Below, one piece after another: positions 27,955 through 36,700 of a stretch of DNA of 60,060 bases; position 1 is the stretch's first letter; each line of letters starts with the position of its first letter. The stretch spans positions 1 to 60,060 of the forward strand of contig JAUNOM010000013.1 of NCBI GenBank assembly GCA_030531085.1, in the 5' to 3' direction. The DNA is from Prevotellaceae bacterium (GTDB taxonomy: Bacteria; Bacteroidota; Bacteroidia; Bacteroidales; Bacteroidaceae). The position numbers and the translations under genes were made by a program. Below the pieces are notes generated by a model. It ran no database searches. It saw nothing but the letters and a program-made list of their open reading frames with translations, and was not told the origin of the DNA.

Positions 27955-28221
27955 ATGGATATTATAACAGGTTATCTTCTCACCGTCAACATTATCTCTT
28001 TTGTTCTGTACGGCATGGACAAGTACAAGGCTAAAAGAGGGAAATGGCGTATTTCTGAGGCTACGCTGCTGACGATGGCTGTCATCGGCGGCAGCATCGG
28101 GGCATGGACAGGCATGAAAGTATGGCATCACAAGACCATGCACAAGAAGTTCACAATAGGAGTACCCCTTGTGCTCACCCTTCAGGCGGCTCTCGCGATA
28201 TACCTCCACATCAGGGCATAA
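27955..28221 (+). CDS. DUF1294 small membrane protein
   Basis: The 88-aa product begins MDIITGYLLTVNIISFVLYG; the motif MDKYKAKRGKWRISE and the glycine-rich GGSIGAWTGMKVWHHKT are the DUF1294 signature. An upstream TTG (27946) is a poorer start than the ATG at 27955. Two to three membrane segments are visible. It ends the plus-strand cargo operon. Confidence 0.82.
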   Translation: MDIITGYLLTVNIISFVLYGMDKYKAKRGKWRISEATLLTMAVIGGSIGAWTGMKVWHHKTMHKKFTIGVPLVLTLQAALAIYLHIRA

Positions 28222-28281
28222 TCATCCGCTGCGCTTTTACAGGAAAGTGTAGACAAAAGAGAATGATACGGATGTCGGCCG

Positions 28282-28395
28282 TCAGCGGTCTCTTCTGAAA
28301 TCGTTTCGTCTCTCTCCGCCAAGCATAGCCTTGAACACACAGCCCAAGACTCTGAAAACGAAAAAGAACACGGTGATTGCAATAATGTCGTCCAT
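28282..28395 (-). CDS. 37-aa membrane microprotein
   Basis: A minus-strand ORF from ATG 28395 to TGA 28282 encodes 37 residues: a hydrophobic helix (DDIIAITVFFFVFRVLGCVF) followed by a basic tail (GGERRNDFRRDR). This is the layout of single-pass microproteins or small toxins. It is the third reading frame after the PRTase and SLOG genes, 22 nt downstream of the SLOG stop, so it may share their transcript. The ribosome site is weak. Confidence 0.45.
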   Translation of the reverse strand: MDDIIAITVFFFVFRVLGCVFKAMLGGERRNDFRRDR

Positions 28396-28417
28396 AACTG
28401 TTTCTTATTTTAATGAA

Positions 28418-28915
28418 TTATACACTATTATATAGGTTCACCACTTCCAGCCCGTTTTGTCCGGCTTTCTTGACTGTATAGAACGTACCGCCCCTGTTAG
28501 TGCCATCATGGTAGGCAATGAGCCGTGAACTGTGGTTTACCATATAGTCGTTGCGCTTTAGGAGACAACCGTTGTAATATCGCTCGCTCAATACGACAAC
28601 ATCATCCACGATGCGTAGGATGGCATTGTACTTGGCTTGCACTTCTTTGCTCCATCTGTCAGTCTGACCTCGGAACGGCACAACGGCTATTACCTGCAAG
28701 TCCATCAACTCACTTTGCAACGAGAGGGCGGCTTCTGCCGCCAGCAGGTCAAATCCCATAGCCATTCCACAATAGAAGCATCGGTAGCCGTCAGCGTATA
28801 CCTTGGCTATCTCGGATTTAAGACGTTGTTTCAAGTCCTTCCGCCCTGCGAAAGGAATATTACGGTGTCCGCTGAAGCATACGGACACCACCTTGTCATA
28901 CTTTGATTTGGTCAT
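28418..28915 (-). CDS. SLOG-superfamily nucleotide-binding protein
   Basis: The 165-aa protein has the Rossmann-like SLOG (DprA/YpsA/LOG) pattern: VSVCFSGHRNIP at the N-terminus, then FYCGMAMGFDLLAAEAALSL with the glycine loop, and VIAVVPFRGQ. These proteins bind or hydrolyse nucleotide-derived ligands. It lies 1 nt after the PRTase gene, an association that suggests both act on a phosphoribosyl nucleotide. The partner link is inference. Confidence 0.75.
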   Translation of the reverse strand: MTKSKYDKVVSVCFSGHRNIPFAGRKDLKQRLKSEIAKVYADGYRCFYCGMAMGFDLLAAEAALSLQSELMDLQVIAVVPFRGQTDRWSKEVQAKYNAILRIVDDVVVLSERYYNGCLLKRNDYMVNHSSRLIAYHDGTNRGGTFYTVKKAGQNGLEVVNLYNSV

Positions 28916-28916
28916 A

Positions 28917-29483
28917 TCATTTCACTTTGTAGTGAGTTCTTGCGAGGAATACACCTCCGAGTACATTTGCACCGAGACTTTCAAGCTGGCTGGCATAGAC
29001 GGCATAGCTCAGTCCCTTGGTTATCACATCGTCAAAGACAACCACCGACTTGCCGTTGAAAAAGTCCGAGTCAAACTCTATGACATTGACTTTTCTGACC
29101 TCCTTCTCTGCCTTGCGGTTCTCATGGATTGTCAGCCGTTCGCCACTCACCGACACATAGTCATAGCCGTTAATGGCTCCGGTCAACTCGCACACCTTTT
29201 GACAGAAAGCCTTGTAGCGAATTTCGTTCTTCTCATTTGAGGATGCCGGCACTGGGGAGAACACGATGTCGGCGCATGATGCCCCATAGCGCTCGGTCAT
29301 AGCTGTTGCTGTGCGCTTCGCAACCTCCTCGTATGCCCGTCCGTCCTTGAAGTCAAACACTAATTGCCTGTCGGCAATCTCTTTCTCGCCTACATTGCGT
29401 ATGCGTGCAGGATAATACTTGCAGAACCATGTCTGCGGTTTGTCAAGCTGCCTTTGAAGTTCTATGTCTATCGTCTTTGCCAT
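28917..29483 (-). CDS. Phosphoribosyltransferase-like protein
   Basis: The 188-aa protein has a type I PRTase PRPP loop near residue 150 (SVVVFDDVITKGLSYAVYAS: two acids followed by T-K-G). The N-terminal half is less conserved, with SPVPASSNEKNEIRYKAFC resembling ComF-like proteins. It is the first gene of the PRTase-SLOG operon behind module 3, and its first codons overlap the leader peptide at 29468-29533. Confidence 0.75.
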   Translation of the reverse strand: MAKTIDIELQRQLDKPQTWFCKYYPARIRNVGEKEIADRQLVFDFKDGRAYEEVAKRTATAMTERYGASCADIVFSPVPASSNEKNEIRYKAFCQKVCELTGAINGYDYVSVSGERLTIHENRKAEKEVRKVNVIEFDSDFFNGKSVVVFDDVITKGLSYAVYASQLESLGANVLGGVFLARTHYKVK

Positions 29484-29533
29484 GTCTCTGATTTATTTTC
29501 ATTAACTTCGTTGAAGAAACTCACGCTCAGCAT
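29468..29533 (-). CDS. Leader peptide 1 (MLSVSFFNEV...)
   Basis: A 21-codon ORF (MLSVSFFNEVNENKSETWQR and one more Arg) ends inside the PRTase gene, out of frame with it. The same opening, MxSxSFFNEV, precedes the genes at 31269 and 38780. The SFF codons (AGTTTCTTC) can pair with GAAAGAAAC just upstream in the mRNA, so the leader could control access to the gene. Conservation of the peptide in three different places is the evidence for it. Confidence 0.5.
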   Translation of the reverse strand: MLSVSFFNEVNENKSETWQRR

Positions 29534-29604
29534 AGTGAATGAATTCCCTCTGTGTTCGCTTAATAGTTTCTTTCCCTCTGTTTGCTGATTCTCAGCCTGT
29601 CCGA

Positions 29605-29753
29605 GGGATATTTTTTGCTTTGTCAGAATGATGGCGGTCAATAAGGCAAATTGACAGCAGGAAATACTCTCTGCCCTTCAGAGGAAGATTTCCTGCAAAG
29701 ACGGTTTGTCCGTTTGAAAAACCGCAGGCATTACCTTTGCAAAACAATATCCC
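29605..29753 (-). promoter_or_regulatory. Fold-back module 3 (putative ssDNA promoter)
   Basis: The left arm 29605-29618 (GGGATATTTTTTGC) pairs with the right arm 29739-29753 (GCAAAACAATATCCC). The -7 element TACCTTTG (29732-29739) is unpaired opposite TTTGTCAGAATGA. GCGGT then pairs again, and an inner perfect stem GCAGGAAAT (29657-29665)/ATTTCCTGC (29688-29696) caps the fold. The gene start is 122 bp away, with the leader peptide between. Confidence 0.65.
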
Positions 29754-30001
29754 CAAGGGCTGAGCTGACGGAGTGATACGTTTCTTGCAAGAGAAGGGGC
29801 GGGACGGTGTGGGGCAAAGCTGTATAACCGGAGACTTTCCAGACTAAAATGGCACAGAAACAATGTCTATATTAAGTAGAGGATTAGTAAAAGCTAAAAC
29901 TGGATATACTATTTACAATTCTGCTACAGATAGTATATGCCAACCATAGTAAAATCAGATTTAATACGGTTAGCACATACTACTTTCAGTCAATACGACT
30001 T

Positions 30002-30424
30002 TTAGAAGGGCAGGTCTTCGTCCTTGTCCTGCGGTGCGTCGGCAGGCGGTTCGGGAGTATTGCCTTCGGCTTTGACAGCCTTTCGTACCTGGGTTGCCGT
30101 ATTGTCAGCCGTTTCCTTTTTACCTGTGTTGACAAAGGCGATGGAGTCAGCAATGATACTGTGCTGGATATGGTTTTCTTCGTTGCGGTCAGTCCAGATG
30201 GAAGATGTCAGCGTACCCTCCACAAGCACCATGCGTCCCTTTGTGAGGTATTCAGCCAAACGGATGTGGTTCTCCTTGCTGCTCTTCACCCTTACCCATG
30301 TAGTAATGTTCCTGCCTTTGCTGTAATCGTCCACGGCGATGTCAACAGCCATGAATGTGCCGTGTGTTCCTGTGATGACGCGGCAATCCTTGCCGATGCG
30401 TCCGATAGTGTGAGTGTAAATCAT
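30002..30424 (-). CDS. ssb: Single-stranded DNA-binding protein (first copy)
   Basis: From ATG 30424 the ~140-aa protein opens IYTHTIGRIGKDCRV, has the OB-fold core (TTWVRVKSSKENHIRLAEYL, KGRMVLVEGTLTSS) and ends in the acidic SSB tip DEDLPF that docks partner proteins. A start four codons up uses TTG and is less likely. It is the third gene of an operon begun at 31269. Conjugative leading regions usually carry ssb. Confidence 0.88.
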   Translation of the reverse strand: MIYTHTIGRIGKDCRVITGTHGTFMAVDIAVDDYSKGRNITTWVRVKSSKENHIRLAEYLTKGRMVLVEGTLTSSIWTDRNEENHIQHSIIADSIAFVNTGKKETADNTATQVRKAVKAEGNTPEPPADAPQDKDEDLPF

Positions 30425-30474
30425 AATGTTATGCAATTTGTGGCAAGCTGGTTAGGCTTGCCGTTACCTTGTTC

Positions 30475-30705
30475 TCAATATCCTTTCTTCGTCTGCCTAG
30501 TGTTGGCGACAAAAGATTTGTTACTGCCAGTGAGACTGATAGAGCCGCAATTAACGAAATCACCGTCCGCATAGACTTTGTACTTTTGTCCGCTGACCTC
30601 GTGCCCCAGTTTCATGCGACCTCGCATCCATTTCTTGGCAGCTGTCAACGTGCAGAATGTTTCACTCTCTTTCGTTGTCTCGTCATATACTATGCACTGT
30701 ATCAT
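30475..30705 (-). CDS. Small hypothetical protein between ssb and 30718
   Basis: The 76-aa basic protein (MIQCIVYDETTKESETFCTL ... KWMRGRMKLGHEVSG) has no signal peptide, membrane segment or known motif. It is 12 nt after the upstream gene and 50 nt before ssb, in the same operon. Composition suggests a nucleic-acid contact but this is not demonstrated. Confidence 0.55.
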   Translation of the reverse strand: MIQCIVYDETTKESETFCTLTAAKKWMRGRMKLGHEVSGQKYKVYADGDFVNCGSISLTGSNKSFVANTRQTKKGY

Positions 30706-30717
30706 ATCTGTTTCCTC

Positions 30718-31269
30718 CTATCTCCATGGCTTGATGTTTGATGTCACATAGTCCAACTGCCCTCCAAAGATGTCGTTTAACTCTATGCTGTATTGCTCGC
30801 CACGGTCTTGCTTGTCCTCACCGATAAGAGACAGGTTGCCTTTGGCATCCACCCGTGCGGCATAAATGACAATATCGCAAGGCTCGTCAAACAGATAACC
30901 GGCTACGATGGGTCGCTCGCCATTGAAATGCACTTCAAAGCCACCGTCAACCTCTTCGCCATACTTCCGAAGAGCCGCTTTCAACTCGTCTTGCTCACGG
31001 TGTTTCAACTCCTGAAGTTGTCCGTGGATAGTGAGGTCTTTCAGTTGTGCCTCCCGTTGCGTATGGGTTGCCTCGCCTGTCTTTCGGTCGATGTCAAACT
31101 TGTGGTACACTACTGGAACATGGTCTGTGGAAGCGGCAAGACATGTGATGTTATTCACAGAGAAGCCCTTTCTGGTGAGGAACTCCTTGATGTCAGAGCC
31201 GATAAGATGGTCGGTTACGTCAAGAAACTCGATGCGTGCGTCAGCATCATGCAGGATAATAATCTTCAT
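30718..31269 (-). CDS. Hypothetical protein, first gene of ssb operon
   Basis: The ATG at 31269 (MKIIILHDADARIEFLDVTD) is chosen as the start of the 183-aa main protein. The frame runs on upstream through the leader peptide MPSKSFFNEF at 31338, so here the leader is fused in frame, unlike the copies at 29468 and 38777. The product is acidic and soluble with no recognised family. Expression probably starts at module 4. Confidence 0.6.
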   Translation of the reverse strand: MKIIILHDADARIEFLDVTDHLIGSDIKEFLTRKGFSVNNITCLAASTDHVPVVYHKFDIDRKTGEATHTQREAQLKDLTIHGQLQELKHREQDELKAALRKYGEEVDGGFEVHFNGERPIVAGYLFDEPCDIVIYAARVDAKGNLSLIGEDKQDRGEQYSIELNDIFGGQLDYVTSNIKPWR

Positions 31270-31338
31270 CGCCTTACGTTTTTTTAGTGATACAATCATT
31301 TTTTCTTTAAATTCGTTGAAGAAACTCTTGCTCGGCAT
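31270..31338 (-). other. Leader peptide 2, fused in frame to the next gene
   Basis: The ORF opens MPSKSFFNEFKEKMIVSLKK and continues without a stop into the gene at 31269. The SFFNEF segment and the GAAGAAAC/GTTTCTTTC pairing are shared with the other two leaders. Either translation starts here and makes an N-terminal extension, or the leader has lost its stop. Confidence 0.45.
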
Positions 31339-31403
31339 AGTGAGTAAACTCCCTCAGCACTCGCTAAATCGTTTCTTTCCCTCCTTTCGAGACCTTTCAG
31401 CCT

Positions 31404-31649
31404 GTGGAGGGATATTTTCTGCCCCAACAGCCGCCATAAAAGGCAAACAGACAAATTATGTGTGAGGAATACTCTTTTCCTTGGAAAAGGAAGATTGTTC
31501 ACAGTCGTCAGACCGCAAGCAGAAAGCTCGTGCCAACGAGAGCAGAAGCCAAGCTCGCTTGAATTATGCCGAGTGCAGCCGAGCTTGCGCGAAGCAGAAT
31601 TTGACGGTTGGCATAGAGCGGCTAACTTTGCAGGAAATATGCCTGCCAC
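31404..31649 (-). promoter_or_regulatory. Fold-back module 4 (putative ssDNA promoter; clearest example)
   Basis: The left arm 31404-31422 (GTGGAGGGATATTTTCTGC) pairs with the right arm 31630-31649 (GCAGGAAATATGCCTGCCAC). The -7 element TAACTTTG (31623-31630) faces CCCAAC, a mismatch bubble. AGCCGC (31429-31434) pairs with GCGGCT (31618-31623). The -33 TTTG (31600-31603, 19 nt from the -7) lies in AATTTGACGGTTGGC, paired with GCAAACAGACAAATT (31443-31457). An inner hairpin CTTTTCC-TT-GGAAAAG (31474-31489) lies near the left-hand side. Confidence 0.7.
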
Positions 31650-32346
31650 TGCGCTGACTGGAAGAAAACCGATAATTGCAATACAACAGAAGAAGCCATA
31701 TATTATATAAGGTGAACCGTAAGGATAAAAAAGGAATGGGCGGGCTGTGAAGCTGTCGCCGGTCTGATGTACCGGCATAAGGCGAGTGTGTTGACAGTAC
31801 GGGAAGCAAGCCATCGAAGCGTTAGCCTTGATAGCTTGTGGCATGGACTGGCAATTCTCTCGCGCCGGTGTCTTGGCACAATGTCATCTTAGGGCTAATA
31901 GCAACCTGTTGCCATCAGCCCTAAAATGTCTTTGTGACTACAGACCGTGAGACGTTTCGATAAGGCGTGGGGCGAAGCTGTACAAAACAAGACGGACGGT
32001 ATCACCGCATATAACAAGGGTGGAAACGGTAAAAGTTGGGCACGGAGACATTGATGAACTCGCTTGGCCCCGACAAGCATGTTCTGTCCTTGCCTTGATC
32101 CACAAGGATAAGTTGCAAGTAGCAGACTTGTATGCCACCTGCGATTTATCTTTGTGGACAAGAACCTTTACCGCCATATAACAGGAGATATTTGCAGTCA
32201 AAGAGGAAAAGAAAGATACAACAGTCTGGATAATACCATATAAGAGAACCGTGAGTAAACTGGGAATAGGCAAAAGGCAGCCCATGCCGGCTTTCCTTTG
32301 AAAGGCAGTCCCAGCATGGATTATTCCGTTCCGTTGTTACGATGTG
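31650..32346. other. Long non-coding stretch with hairpins
   Basis: There is no credible ORF over ~700 bp. It contains GCCGGT/ACCGGC around 31765-31782, a 7-bp TAGGGCT/AGCCCTA hairpin with inner CAAC/GTTG (31890-31923), CCACAAGGATAA paired with TTATCTTTGTGG (32100-32158), and a diverged copy (32191-32220) of the 22-bp repeat at 41717 and 42864. It may hold an RNA gene or the relics of a lost cassette. Confidence 0.4.
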
Positions 32347-32634
32347 TCAGTCTTCAAAATCCCATTCCAATATGTTAATCTCCTCACCGTCTGCAATGCC
32401 CTTGATGGGGTCACAGACGAATGTGCCGAAAAAGTTTACAACCACACAGCCCCTTTTCAGTGAGGCTGGTTCGCTTCCGTTATCGTCTGCATGTCGGATT
32501 TGATACCATTCCTTGTTGGGCGGAAGTGTCTCAGCCGTAATTCTAAGGTCAATAAACTTACCCTTTACTGAAATTCCATTTTCAAGCACCAGTGACATCG
32601 GTGTCTTGTCCTCATTGTTGTAATTGAATGTCAT
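32347..32634 (-). CDS. Small hypothetical protein
   Basis: The 95-aa protein has alternating hydrophobic strands (GISVKGKFIDLRITAETLPP, KRGCVVVNFFGTFVCDPIKG) and an acidic end (LEWDFED). It looks like a small beta protein. It is the second gene after 32654 in an operon behind module 5. Function is not recognised. Confidence 0.55.
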   Translation of the reverse strand: MTFNYNNEDKTPMSLVLENGISVKGKFIDLRITAETLPPNKEWYQIRHADDNGSEPASLKRGCVVVNFFGTFVCDPIKGIADGEEINILEWDFED

Positions 32635-32653
32635 ACTCCTAAATTTTATGTGA

Positions 32654-33055
32654 TTATTTGTTCAAGTGTTTTATAGGCATGGCTTCCTCGTCCGTCTCGT
32701 CGTACTCATACGTGGTGTCCTCGTCCTCGTATTCAAGCTCATCGTAAGAAACATGGATATGTCGGCGGTGATAGAGTGCCGCGAATGTACTGATTATCTT
32801 ATCCGTCAGAGCCTTGCCCTCTGAAAATACAAAGTGAAGTCCCTTTGTCATATAGTCGAAGTCGAAATCCGCCATTTCTCCCTTATAGCGGTCATCTGTG
32901 CTGTATATCGTCACAGAAACATAGTCTTCCGTACCGCTTTGCAGTTCTACAAGATGTCCGTAACAGGTAAAACTCATGTTGTTGCTCTCGCTTGTCGTAA
33001 CCTTGTCTATCAGTTTTTCGATAAACTTGTAGGTTTTGTTCCTTTTCCTTGTCAT
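32654..33055 (-). CDS. Hypothetical protein with acidic C-terminus
   Basis: The ATG at 33055 (MTRKRNKTYKFIEKLIDKVT) is the start; upstream frame belongs to module 5. The 133-aa product has a basic N-terminus, a central beta region (SFTCYGHLVELQSG, YVSVTIYSTDDRY) and a strongly acidic tail (YEDEDTTYEYDETDEEAMP). The acidic tail could imitate DNA or bind partners; that is speculation. Confidence 0.6.
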   Translation of the reverse strand: MTRKRNKTYKFIEKLIDKVTTSESNNMSFTCYGHLVELQSGTEDYVSVTIYSTDDRYKGEMADFDFDYMTKGLHFVFSEGKALTDKIISTFAALYHRRHIHVSYDELEYEDEDTTYEYDETDEEAMPIKHLNK

Positions 33056-33110
33056 AGTATAAACCGTTTTATGTGAAACTTTTTGTTTTCCCTGCTTTCG
33101 GCTTGATACT

Positions 33111-33284
33111 TGCCGTTCAGGGATTTTACGGATGCCCACACACGGTCATCAGAACAGCGTCATGCGACGGCTTTTCCTGCCTAATTACACTCCGCATGGA
33201 GGAAGAATTTACAGGAAATGCACTTTAAGCCGCCTGCATCATGCGGCGATGACAGACCTTTGCATCCGATAAATCCTGACGGCA
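33111..33284 (-). promoter_or_regulatory. Fold-back module 5 (putative ssDNA promoter)
   Basis: The left arm 33111-33135 (TGCCGTTCAGGGATTTTACG, GATGC) pairs with the right arm 33262-33284 (GCATCCGATAAATCCTGACG...). The unpaired segment holds GACCTTTG (33255-33262), a -7 element with one mismatch to TAnnTTTG. GTCATC (33145-33150) pairs with GATGAC (33248-33253) beyond the bubble. The gene begins 56 bp to the left. Confidence 0.6.
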
Positions 33285-33456
33285 GATACAGGCATTAAGA
33301 AAATTCAAACTACATGAGGGCAGTTAAGTAACTAAAAAGGCTAAATTGTGTATAAAAGAGAGAAATACATGAGAAAAATGAGTTTGTGCGCTTTATTTTG
33401 ATACTTTTCAAGAAAAGACTTGGCAGTTTGGGGTTTTATTGTTAATTTTGCACTCG

Positions 33457-33545
33457 AAAACAAGAAGATATTCGGTTCATTCCGAATCAAAGATAACCGA
33501 ACCCGTCTGCATCCCGAAGATCTGCAGGCGGGTCACTTTTATATA
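33457..33545 (+). ncRNA. Candidate small RNA with own promoter and terminator
   Basis: TTG (33420-33422) and TAATTTTG (33443-33450), 20 nt apart, make a good Bacteroides promoter. A hairpin ATTCGG/CCGAAT follows, then an 11-bp stem with one G-U pair, ACCCGTCTGCA (33501-33511)/TGCAGGCGGGT (33523-33533), and a T-rich tail (ACTTTTAT). This predicts an RNA of about 85-90 nt with no ORF. It lies beyond the 3' end of the methylase/helicase gene, on the opposite strand. Confidence 0.55.
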
Positions 33546-33628
33546 AGAGGTGTGTTTCCAAGTATGATACTGGAAGCCGGAAGTAAAAAAGGATAACCAC
33601 AGGACAGATTCCAACTTATAAAAGGGAT

Positions 33629-33658
33629 ACGGGCAAGTATGTGCGCATACTTGCCCGT
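33629..33658 (-). terminator. Perfect hairpin downstream of methylase/helicase gene
   Basis: ACGGGCAAGTATG and CATACTTGCCCGT form a perfect 13-bp stem with a TGCG loop. On the minus strand it is followed by TATCCCTTTTATAAG. It lies about 120 bp past the stop of the 1666-aa gene; a second weaker hairpin, CCCTGT/ACAGAGGG, is closer to the stop (around 33725-33765). Confidence 0.6.
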
Positions 33659-33779
33659 AGAAGTGCAGATACTTCGGCTTTTAAGTGCACTTATTTTGCC
33701 ATCGAAGTGCAGTAACAAAAATCCCCCTGTCCGGTTATCACAACCAAACAGAGGGAGAAGGTTAAATATAGAGTGATTA

Positions 33780-36700
33780 TCATGCCACCTTTTCTGTGGC
33801 TTTAATTTCCGTTTCATGCTCCGGACTTGGTTCGGGCTGTTGCTCCGTCTTGTTCAAGTCCGCCTCAATCTTCCTTTGCAGTTCCTTGCATTCCAGTGTG
33901 AGCCTTACCAGCTCGTCCGCCTTGTTCCATTCTCTGCCCATAATTTCCTGCAATGTCGGCAACTCGCTTTCCAACTGTCCGATGCGGTTCTGCTGTTCTT
34001 TCAAGAGTACAGGCAACTTTTCAAGCGTTGCTTTTGGATATTGCGCGGACTCAACAAAGCCCAATGGCAATGCACCTGACACACCACAACGGTACTTCAA
34101 TCCGCTTGCTCCCTCCACAAAAAATGAATTATGGTCGAACAAGCCTGTGAGGTTGGTCTCGCTGTGCACCGAAAGGTTCAATCCCATGTAGCTGCCGATG
34201 GTCTCATATACACCGCTGCGGTAGGTCTTTGATATGCGGTGCAGCTCACGTCCTGTCTCCTCTGCCGTTGCCTGTTGCATATTCAACAACTGCGTCACGG
34301 CTTCACCGTTATATGAGCCGATATATTCCAAATCCTGCCTCATGCGCTCTGCCGTGCGCCTTGCTTTCTCTATCTCCTGCCTGTTTGCGGCAATCTTCCG
34401 CTCCGCCTTTATGCGGTTTTTCTTGAATATCGCCTGCTCCTTTTCCAATTGCATAATCTTGTTGTCAAGTTTCGCCTTGTTCAGCAGGTCGGTATTGCCG
34501 GAAAGGATAGCCACGAACTCGGCAAAGTTCATTCCGCTGTCCTCGTCCATGCTGTCCTCGTCAATACGGCGGACGGCTATCGTGCCGTTATTGATTTGGT
34601 TTATGAACATCTGTTTGTTCTTCAAAAGGTTGAACTTGTAGGCATCAAGCGTTTTCTCCGTACCGTAGATTACAACGTCAACCACATTGCCGCCCCACAG
34701 CTTCACGGTGTTGCCCTTTCTCACGGCTCTTCCGTTGCGCTGTTCCATGTCGGCAGGTCGCCAGGGTATCTCCAAATGATGCACCGCAACTGCACGTTTC
34801 TGTGCGTTCACCCCTGTGCCTAACATGGTGGTCGAGCCGAAAAGCACCCTTACCTTTCCATTGTTCATGTCCTCAAAGAGCCGCTTTCTCGCTCTTTCGG
34901 TCTTGGCGCACTGGATAAACTGAATTTCATCAGCCGGAATACCGAGCCGTACCAGCTTGTCCTTTATGTCGCTGTAAACATTCCACTCGTTGGGCTTGTA
35001 TGTTGACAGGTCGCTGAACACGAACTGTGTGCCACGGTTGGCATTGGAGCGCATATAATAGTCATAGATTGTGTCTGCACATACAGAAGCCTTGTTGTTG
35101 GCATCGTCATGGAACTTGTCGCCCAGCAAGCGCATATCCAGCGCCATCTTCCTTGCCACATTGGTGGCGATAAGCATTTTCGCCTTGTCGAGGTTTTCGG
35201 GTTCCTGTGTGTCAAGTCCCAAATCCTCCCATTGTCCGCTGTTGGCAAATGAGACAAGCCTTCCTATCATTTCTTCCTGCTCGATGGTCGGGGCATGTGA
35301 CAGAAAGCGCACGTTCTTCTCCGGCACGTCAAGGTTTATCATGTCGGCGGTTCTGTAATCTGTAATTTCACGCAGGAACATCGCCAGCTCCGGCACTTTG
35401 ATGTAGGTGCGGAAACGCTCTTTTCTCTTGATTGCTCCTGTCACGTTCAACTCGTAGTCTGCCGTCTTCTTCGTGAATATCGCCGCCCATGCGTCAAAGC
35501 AGCTTATCCGCTGTCTCAGCAGTTCCTTTGGACGCAGGTATTTGAACATCACGTAAAGCTCGGTCAGTGCGTTCACCACTACCGTACCCGACAGGAATGT
35601 TGCGCCAAGGTCTCTGCCGTTGCGGTTCTGAATGTCACGAATGGCAAACAGCATGTTCATCGCCCTCTGTGAGCCTCTTGTGTTCCCGATGCCTGCAACC
35701 CTCGTGTGCCGTGTCTGAAACATGAGGTTCTTAAAAAGATGACACTCGTCAATGAATATGTGGTCGATGCCCATTGAGTGAAAGTCCACGGTGTCGTCCT
35801 TGCGGTTCTCTATCTTCAAGCGCAGCTCGTCAAGTTTGGCTGTAAGGTTCTGCTTCCTCTGTTCAAGCCCCTTTTGCATCTTTCCGCTGCGGTAGCGCAT
35901 GGTGCTTTTCTCCAGCACTTCAAGGCTGCGCTCCACATCGTCAAGTTCTTCCGTGAATATCTCAATCATCGTCTCCTCCGACTGCGGAATCTTGGCGAAC
36001 TGGTCGTGTGTCATGATTATGCAGTCCCAGTTGTTGTTCTTTATCTTTGAGAATACCTCCTTGCGGTTGGCTGGTGTGAAGTCCTCCTTGCCCGGATATA
36101 GCACCTTTGCCATGGGATATGCCTTGCGGAATGTGTCGGCTATCTCATGCACATTGGCTTTCAACCCGATAATCATCGGCTTTTGCACAAGTCCGAGCCT
36201 TTTCATTTCGTATGCCGCCACACACATTATCATGGTCTTGCCTGTTCCAACCTCATGCCAGCAGATGCCGCCTCCGTTCTGCTTTATCATCCAGATAGCA
36301 TCTTTCTGTGACGGGTACAGGTCATTGTAGGGGAATTGCTCAAAGGACAGCCCGGGGAATGTCTGTGCAGAACCGTCATAGTGCGGACGGACATAGCAGT
36401 TGAAACGCTCGTTATATACTCTCACAAGCTCGTCACGCACCTCTATGGGCTGGCGGTCAAGCCATTCATTGAAGCGATTGCGGATTTCCTGTATCTTGGC
36501 GGCTGCCTCCTGTATGGCTTCTTCATCGGGTACACGCACCTTTTCTGTTCCACGGAAAATCTCTTTTGTGATTTCGGGCACGGTGTCCTGAAGGGCGAAC
36601 ACGAAGAGTTCTTCACCGTTGTAGTTGCGCACGGAATAGGTGTTGTATGCGATTGGGGAATATCCTTGCAGGCGTACAAGATAGGTGTCGTTCACGTCAA

